Shown: in pieces, positions 59,658 to 64,000 of the stretch
Layout: each line of letters opens with the position of its first letter
Numbering within the stretch: the first letter of the stretch is position 1
Assembly (NCBI GenBank): GCA_963840925.1
Contig: CAWJAY010000046.1
Coordinates: 236,422-300,421, forward strand
Source of the DNA: DATAOG01 sp963840925
GTDB taxonomy: Bacteria; Pseudomonadota; Alphaproteobacteria; Geminicoccales; Geminicoccaceae
Direction of reading: 5' to 3'
Length of the DNA stretch: 64,000 bases
The notes under the pieces: generated by a model
The model's input: the letters and a program-made list of their open reading frames with translations, nothing else
What the model was told of the DNA's origin: nothing
Database searches by the model: none
Program-made: the position numbers and the translations under genes

Positions 59658-59856
59658 TCCGCGACTCCCCATGCGGTTGTGCCCCATCGCGCGAGCATGC
59701 GGCGAGAGCGCGCCACAGTATCGCCGCGCAACTATCGCGCCAACTTCGATCTCCACAGAGCAGCCCGGTGTCGGGTCTCGGAGTCATGACCGCCCGCTAG
59801 CCGGGGCTGTGGGTCCAGGTATCAGCCGTCAGATTTCGACCACTAGCAGGGGTAGT

Positions 59857-60618
59857 TCAGCGCCCGGCGGCTTTGACGATCCCGGCGGCGAGCGCCGCCT
59901 GGCGCATCGACCGGTACTCGCCGCGGGCGACCGCCGCCGCGATCTCCGGCGCGTCGTTACACCCCTGTAGCGCGAGCGGCCGCCTGGCGCATCGTCTCGG
60001 CCATCTCGGCCTTCGTGGTCGCGCGCCGGTAGGCGCGCGGTTCGTACTCGGTCAGTAGGTCGTGCCATTCGAGCCCCAGCCGGCGGCGGATCGCCTCGGC
60101 CTGGCGCACCGCGGCCAGCACCTCGTGGTCGTGATCGGAGCGGAGCAGGCCCAGCACCTTCGCGAGCTTCGCCATCTGGTCGGCGAACCTGCTCGCGTCC
60201 TGCTCCAGGGTCCGCGCCTCCGCCTCCGCGTGGCGGTTGTTCTCCTGTGCACGGCGGCGGTTCTCCTGCGCCCGGCGCTTCTCGCGCTTCGCGCGCCGCT
60301 CGGTCTCCTCGATCTTGTCCGCGTGCGCCCAGAGGATCTTCGGCGGCAGCCGCGGGTCAGCGGCGGCGGGCATTTCGCGCCGGGTCACGAGCCCCTTGGC
60401 GTGCAGCGAGCGCAGCGCCCGCAGCACGCCGACCGCCCGGCCGCCGTCAGCTTCGGGCGCGCCTCGGCGGGCTTCCCGGCGTCGCGCCAGCGGGCGCGCG
60501 AGAGATCGTCAGCGATATGCCGGCCGGTCAGCCACCCGATCTCCCCCTCACCGCCGGCGTAGCGGGCCAGCAGGTCGAGCACGCTGCGCTCGACCCGCCC
60601 GAGCTTCGGTTCGGCCAT
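59857..60618 (-). pseudogene. winged-helix/coiled-coil DNA-binding-like protein of the element, frameshifted
   Basis: About 250 residues when rebuilt. The N-terminal part KLGRVERSVLDLLARYAGGE followed by GWLTGRHIADDL looks like a winged helix and continues, after a shift near 60410, with LRALRSLHAKGLVTRREMP. A long, highly charged coiled coil (AKREKRRAQENRRRAQENNR) and a C-terminal helical motif with ALQGCNDAPEIAAAVARGEY (after a shift near 59970) follow. This pattern is found in transcriptional regulators or partition-like proteins of phages and plasmids. Operator-like repeats lie 13 bases upstream of its start, which suggests autoregulation. Confidence 0.55.
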
Positions 60619-60630
60619 GGGTTACACCCT

Positions 60631-60668
60631 TGTAGCGCTTGATATGCGCTACATAGGTGTAGCGCTTG
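60631..60668 (-). promoter_or_regulatory. three-half-site operator-like repeat
   Basis: TGTAGCGCTT at 60631 and, inverted, GCGCTACA at 60646-60653 form a dyad with a 7-base centre; a third copy TGTAGCGCTTG follows at 60658-60668. The dyad sits 13 bases upstream of the ATG of the winged-helix gene, where it would cover the promoter. Confidence 0.5.
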
Positions 60669-60814
60669 GGTCAGTCAAGCGAGCGATGGTGCAGCTGACC
60701 GTGGCCGTGGTGCGGCCGGTCTACTTCCTTCGGAGCTTGGCCAGCTGATGCTCGGCGGCGGCGCGCTCGCCGGGCGTAGCGCCCGGGTTTGGTCATGCCC
60801 ATCCCGACCACCCC

Positions 60815-60869
60815 GTTAGTAACGGGCCTGGTGACCAGGCCCGTTACTAACAATAGGCCCGTTACTAAC
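60815..60869. repeat. 37-bp perfect palindrome plus a third half-copy
   Basis: Arms GTTAGTAACGGGCCTGGT and ACCAGGCCCGTTACTAAC around one central G (60815-60851), then four bases later a third half GGCCCGTTACTAAC (60856-60869). This is the same two-inverted-plus-one-direct layout as the repeat at 60631, with another sequence. It lies just downstream of the CxxC gene (minus strand). It may be an operator, a resolution site or a terminator. Short frames crossing it are repeat artefacts. Confidence 0.6.
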
Positions 60870-60897
60870 AGCTGTCACAAATCGGCATGGCATCGTC

Positions 60898-61119
60898 CTA
60901 TCGTCGGAGCGCGGCGAGCGCCGCGAGCGTCGCCTCGAGCCCACGCGTCCTGTAGAGCTTCTCGATGCAGTGGACACAGGTATTGCCGTCCGGCTCGTCG
61001 TTGAGCACATCGCGGATTTGCCGAGGCAAACGATCGAAGACCGCCATTTGTTCGGCCAACGTATGGCGAGCGCACCAAGGGCAGCCCCGCACCACTGGAC
61101 GGAAGTTGATCCGGCTCAT
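60898..61119 (-). CDS. small zinc-ribbon-like protein, 73 aa
   Basis: 73 residues with two CxxC pairs, CPWC (about 13-16) and CVHC (about 48-51), that could bind one zinc. Between them lies a helix (LAEQMAVFDRLPRQIRDVLN). The ATG overlaps the upstream stop in ATGA, so it is coupled to the next gene. No family recognised; small zinc proteins in such early blocks are often regulators. Confidence 0.6.
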   Translation of the reverse strand: MSRINFRPVVRGCPWCARHTLAEQMAVFDRLPRQIRDVLNDEPDGNTCVHCIEKLYRTRGLEATLAALAALRR

Positions 61120-61829
61120 CGCAGGAACCCGCCGGGGGGCGCATGATGATCACCAACCGGCTGAGCGGGTGCTTGAGGCTTACGCCCGTCGCGCAGTCGG
61201 GCGGCGAGCGCGTTCAGGAGCCGGCGAACCTGCTCATAGACCGGGGCAACCTGCGCGCGCAGGCGCGCCGGATCGGAGCACTTGGCCGCCATGACTTCCG
61301 GGTCAGCTAGGTCGGCGCCGAAGGGCGCCGACGCGAGCCAGCGCTCGATCCGCGCCATTAGCTTGGTCAGTATGAGCTGCTCGACCAATTCCGCACCGCA
61401 TGACCCAGGTGTCAGCTCGATCGGTAAGTCCGGCTTGGGTTGTTCGGGAGGAGAGGAAGCGGGCGCTGTCTCCGGTTCGGGCGCCGGCTCGGGCCAGGGG
61501 TCGGGTTCCGGCGCCGCCAGGCCGGCGAGCGCTTCCCTGATCGAAAATCGGCTGCTGGGGTCCAATTCGGACCTCGAGGTCCGAATTGCAGACGCCCGCC
61601 GGGCCAGCGCGACGTAGCGATTCGCTTGTCGTGGCCCGAACGGCAAGTTGGCGCGAACCCAGCGCTCCCAGCCGCTCCAGGGAACTTTAGGGTGTGCTTC
61701 CGCGACCAGCTCGGCGGTTTCCAGCGCCCGTTCCACGGCCTCGGCCGCCGTTCGCTTGGCGACGAGGTGCGCGGCCGTAATCCGCTCGGCGAGGACGACA
61801 AGTTCGTTGCTCGCGTCCTGGTCTGACAT
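61116..61829 (-). CDS. DUF3102-like protein of the element
   Basis: 237 residues, intact. The first half resembles DUF3102-type phage proteins: LAERITAAHLVAKRTAAEAV, ELVAEAHPKVPWSGWERWVR and FGPRQANRYVALARRA. An acidic Pro/Glu linker (about 115-150) leads to a helical C-terminal part (LVEQLILTKLMARIERWLAS). Such proteins are found next to replication or transfer genes, often of unknown role. It is translationally coupled to the CxxC gene. Confidence 0.6.
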   Translation of the reverse strand: MSDQDASNELVVLAERITAAHLVAKRTAAEAVERALETAELVAEAHPKVPWSGWERWVRANLPFGPRQANRYVALARRASAIRTSRSELDPSSRFSIREALAGLAAPEPDPWPEPAPEPETAPASSPPEQPKPDLPIELTPGSCGAELVEQLILTKLMARIERWLASAPFGADLADPEVMAAKCSDPARLRAQVAPVYEQVRRLLNALAARLRDGRKPQAPAQPVGDHHAPPGGFLR

Positions 61830-61846
61830 TCGGCCGTGTCCTCTCT

Positions 61847-62056
61847 CTAGGCTTCAGGGGGCGTGCCGGCACTCCGGTGCCCCGCCAGCAGCGTCTCGAC
61901 CAGCCGGCGCAGCTCGGCGGCCGGCAGCCCGGCCTCGAGCGCTCGCTGGACCTCGCGGGTGAGCCGCGGCGTTGGTCCGCCGGCCAACTTGAGCCGGCGG
62001 CGGCGTTGGCGCTCAGCCGCGGTCATCGGCCGGCCGAGCAGCGGGCGTCCAGCCAT
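61847..62056 (-). CDS. small basic helical protein, 69 aa
   Basis: 69 residues. The N-terminal part carries a very basic helix, TAAERQRRRRLKLAG (about 12-26), followed by two short helices (REVQRALEAGL; AELRRLVETLLAG). The TAAERQRRRR motif is common in small phage and plasmid proteins thought to bind nucleic acid. It lies between the Spo11-like and DUF3102-like genes with short gaps on both sides. Confidence 0.5.
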   Translation of the reverse strand: MAGRPLLGRPMTAAERQRRRRLKLAGGPTPRLTREVQRALEAGLPAAELRRLVETLLAGHRSAGTPPEA

Positions 62057-62066
62057 GGTGCTCTCC

Positions 62067-62986
62067 TCAGAGCCGGTTCAGGTCGCGCAGCCGCAGACCG
62101 AGGCGGCGGAGCTTGGCCATGGCGATCCGCCGGATGCGCTCGGCCCGTCCCCGGCTTGCCGTGAACCCGCTCTGGTCAAGCCGCGTGCGCAGTCCATCGG
62201 CGACGATCTGGTCCAGCACATCGGGCGGGATCGCTTCGGCCTGGACCGCGCCGCTGTCCGGGCCTGGGGCAGCCCCAGCTCGGTCACCTGCTCCGGAGTC
62301 ACGGCAAGCCGGGTGAACTGCACGGAACCGCCCATGGCCTCGACGAACGCGGTCACGTCCTCGCTCAGCGCGGTGAAGATGTCCTGGCCCTCGCGGTCGT
62401 AGTCGCCGACGTGCAGCACCTCGACCGGCTTGCCGCAGGCGACGATCATCTTGGCCATGGCGTGCTTGACGGTCACGCTGTCGAACCCGCCACCGGAGAT
62501 CACCTTCACGCCGAAGGGCTCCGTGGTCTTCTCGAGCTGCGGCTTCATGCCGGCGGCCTCGCACCAGAGCAGCAGCAGCCTGGGCTGATCGAGCTGGCGG
62601 TCGAGGTCGAAGTAGCGAACGATGTTGGCGAGGGTCTGCGCCAGGTCGCGCCCACTCTGATCGCCAACCAGCGACCACGGCAGATCAGCGCCATCGTCGC
62701 GGATGTGCTCGAACGGGATGCGCCGCGCGCGGCGGGCCATGACCAGGTGCTCGCCGAGGCGGTCGTAGGCCTGCTGCGTCTTGGTCAGGAAGGACGTGCC
62801 GACCAGCCGGTAGTAGATCTGCCGAACCGTCAGCGGCAGATACTCGGCGTATTCCGCCAGCACCTGGTCGACGGCGGCGAGCAGCTTCCGGGTCTCGGCC
62901 TGCGGGTTCCAGCTCTCGACGAAGCCGCGCGGCCGCTTGCGCGGCTTGCGGCGCGGCCCTGGGCCGGTATCGTCAGGGTCAGCCAT
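62067..62986 (-). pseudogene. Spo11/TopoVI-A-like Toprim protein, one frameshift
   Basis: About 306 residues when rebuilt. The N-terminal half contains LPLTVRQIYYRLVGTSFLTK, where the RQIYYRLV motif recalls the Tyr-bearing winged helix of Spo11/TopoVI-A. The C-terminal half is a Toprim-like domain: FGVKVISGGGFDSVTVKHAM, then VEVLHVGDYDREGQDIF with the DxD acidic pair, and FTRLAVTPEQVTELGLPQ. Similar proteins occur in actinobacterial and proteobacterial phages and plasmids, without a known role. An extra base near 62268 moves the end (PPDVLDQIVADGLRTRLDQS) to another frame. It is the first gene of the leftward block. Confidence 0.6.
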
Positions 62987-63229
62987 CGGGTCGGCCCTCC
63001 TGCGGCGATTGGTGGTCAGGCCCGGGCTCGGAGGTGGAAGCTCCGTCCCGGGCCGCTGCTTATCGGGTGACTAGATGTAGTCACGCGTTAACCAGTCCCG
63101 CAAGAGGTCCTGCAAGTAACCGCTCATATTGAGCTATTAGTCTGGCAGTCGATCGGCCGCCGTTGACTTGGCTCTTCTGACATGCTCATTTAGAGCCTTG
63201 AGTTTTGCCCACAACTCGAAGCCAGAAGG

Positions 63230-63678
63230 GTGCTCAACTCTGCCGACCTGTTGGAGTTTCTCGAGGTCGACCGGCCCGGTCTGAAAGGGCTCGCCGATCG
63301 GTTGGGGCTGCGCGCGCGAGTCCATCGCCAGCAGCGTGCGGTCACGATCCTGGACGCCGTCCGGATCAGCTGCGCGCACAGCCTGCGCGGGCTCGGCCTG
63401 CCGCTGGCCGACGCCTGCCGTCTCGCTTCGACCGTGAGCCGCAAGGACTGGGAGCGCACGATCGCGGCCGACGGCGCGCGCTGGCTGTGCCTGCGCCGCG
63501 ACCCGAGCAAGACGGCGAAGTGGGTCACCGCGATCGCGACCTCGAGGGCCGAGGTTGACGAGCTGATCCGCGCCAACCCGGCCGGCCTCTCGATCGTGCA
63601 CCTCGGTCCGATGGTCTCACCGGCGTCCTGGCCACGGCGCTCGCGCGCGCCGAGGCCGAGCAGCGGGAGCTCGCCTAG
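63230..63678 (+). pseudogene. hypothetical protein opening the rightward block, frameshifted near its end
   Basis: About 149 residues. A helical, HTH-like N-terminal half (LLEFLEVDRPGLKGLADRLG, then RAVTILDAVRISCAHSLRGL) is followed by KTAKWVTAIATSRAEVDELI. An extra base near 63612 moves the last 20 codons (TGVLATALARAEAEQRELA) to another frame, ending with TAG at 63676. The GTG start is preceded by AGAAGG. Probably a small DNA-binding protein. It lies three bases before the next gene. Confidence 0.5.
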
Positions 63679-63680
63679 CC

Positions 63681-63935
63681 ATGTCGACCTTAGCTGCAGC
63701 GCCACCGTCTGCCCGGCCGCTCGGTCTCAGGCTTGAGTTCGACGCGAAGCGTCTCGCGCTCGCGATCTCCAGACGCGACGGCTCAGCAGGCTACGAGATC
63801 CTCTTGGCGCCTCAGACCTGCTTCTCGCTTGCGCTCGACATGGCGAATGCAGCGATCCGGGTCGAGCACAAGGCGGCGAGCGTGACCGCCGAGGTCGATG
63901 CGATCTTCGAGCCGCATGAGCGCGATCATGGCTGA
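63681..63935 (+). CDS. hypothetical protein, 84 aa
   Basis: 84 residues, intact. A beta-rich small protein (LGLRLEFDAKRLALAISRRD; AIRVEHKAASVTAEVDAIFE). No family recognised. Its stop overlaps the next start by eight bases (ATGGCTGA), so it is probably translated together with it. Confidence 0.55.
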   Translation: MSTLAAAPPSARPLGLRLEFDAKRLALAISRRDGSAGYEILLAPQTCFSLALDMANAAIRVEHKAASVTAEVDAIFEPHERDHG

Positions 63936-64000
63936 GACGGTCCAGGCGCCCCTATTCCGCAGGCGGGCTCAGCTCGCCCCGCAATCGATCGATGAGGCTA
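63928..64000 (+). CDS. start of a gene running off the window, possibly a phage head/protease gene
   Basis: Only 24 codons are visible. The segment APLFRRRAQLAPQSIDEA resembles the start of phage prohead protease-like or head-morphogenesis proteins (RRA.LAP.SVDEEARTVE...). That is too little to be sure. If right, the rightward block is the structural module of a prophage. Confidence 0.35.
   Translation, partial: MAETVQAPLFRRRAQLAPQSIDEA

Larger units (their letters stand above)
55981..64000. mobile_element. left part of an integrated prophage or similar element
   Basis: From the truncated flgA to the end of the window, no core genes are found. Instead there are a replication-like protein, an origin-like repeat region, a leftward block of short genes with ATGA overlaps and operator-like repeats (59.3-63.0 kb), and a rightward block from 63.2 kb that may begin the head genes. 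The blocks diverge at 62987-63229, an A/T-richer gap that should contain the switch promoters. The right end is outside the window, and no integrase is seen in this part. Confidence 0.6.

Noticed and set aside
60671..60853. 60-residue minus-strand frame (MLVTGLVTRPVTNG...)
   Set aside because: Its repetitive start is the translated palindrome at 60815-60869, and the remainder is basic low-complexity sequence.

Overview
The window is high-GC DNA, roughly 68-70% by eye, and reads as chromosome from an alphaproteobacterium. COQ9, a family of alphaproteobacteria and mitochondria, is the best single clue. FlgH/FlgA, a bactofilin, a tetrameric sarcosine oxidase and many GTG starts with GGAGG-type ribosome sites fit the same group. 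I cannot name a genus.

Layout. 1-13 kb: housekeeping and envelope genes (end of a peptide-type ABC binding protein, adenosine kinase, EI24 membrane protein, bactofilin, Na/Pi cotransporter, macro-domain hydrolase with an oxidoreductase, SpoU methyltransferase, DUF4112, cupin, then a flippase and a GT2 glycosyltransferase). 12.8-17.2 kb: accessory debris made of two DUF29 genes, decayed scraps of an ABC binding protein, a PIN toxin and an SAM hydrolase, then tRNA-Gln, a broken OmpA-domain gene and a broken IS256-type transposase. 17.2-28 kb: metabolism, with a class III aminotransferase, the sarcosine oxidase operon soxBDAG, a phosphotransferase/ATPase, an AcuI-like reductase and an HpcH/HpaI aldolase. 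28.7-29.8 kb: a WecA-like sugar-phosphate transferase.

30.0-41.9 kb holds the most interesting system, an eight-gene co-directional operon built around SrfB (actin/Hsp70-fold ATPase) and SrfC (dynamin-like GTPase). It starts with three membrane proteins that share a scaffold (transmembrane helix, short coiled coil, Cys) but carry different C-terminal domains. One of these is a trypsin-like protease with a complete catalytic triad. It ends with a Sel1/TPR-type membrane protein, a coiled-coil protein and a coiled-coil lipoprotein. I read it as a membrane-spanning machine that pairs nucleotide-driven cytoplasmic motors with a periplasmic protease.

41.9-56 kb returns to core genes: cinA, typA, a polysaccharide deacetylase, a type II NADH dehydrogenase-like enzyme, OsmC, rpsU, def, COQ9, a CheB-CheR-PAS protein, a GGDEF-EAL protein, flgH and flgA. 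flgA lacks its start and signal peptide and stops at a 21-bp palindrome at 55981. From there to the end of the window the gene content is that of a prophage or similar integrated element: a primase-like replication protein, an origin-like repeat region, a leftward block of small regulatory genes with operator-like repeats, a Spo11/Toprim-like protein, and a rightward block that begins what may be head genes.

Caveat. Many genes are broken by single-base indels, nearly all +1. They are dense at about 14.8-40 kb, sparse at 41-43, 47, 50-51 and 57-63.6 kb, and almost absent elsewhere. Because catalytic motifs survive on both sides of each shift, I read most of these as sequence errors rather than gene decay, and describe the products as rebuilt by hand across frames. 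They carry the type 'pseudogene' only because the sequence as given is disrupted.
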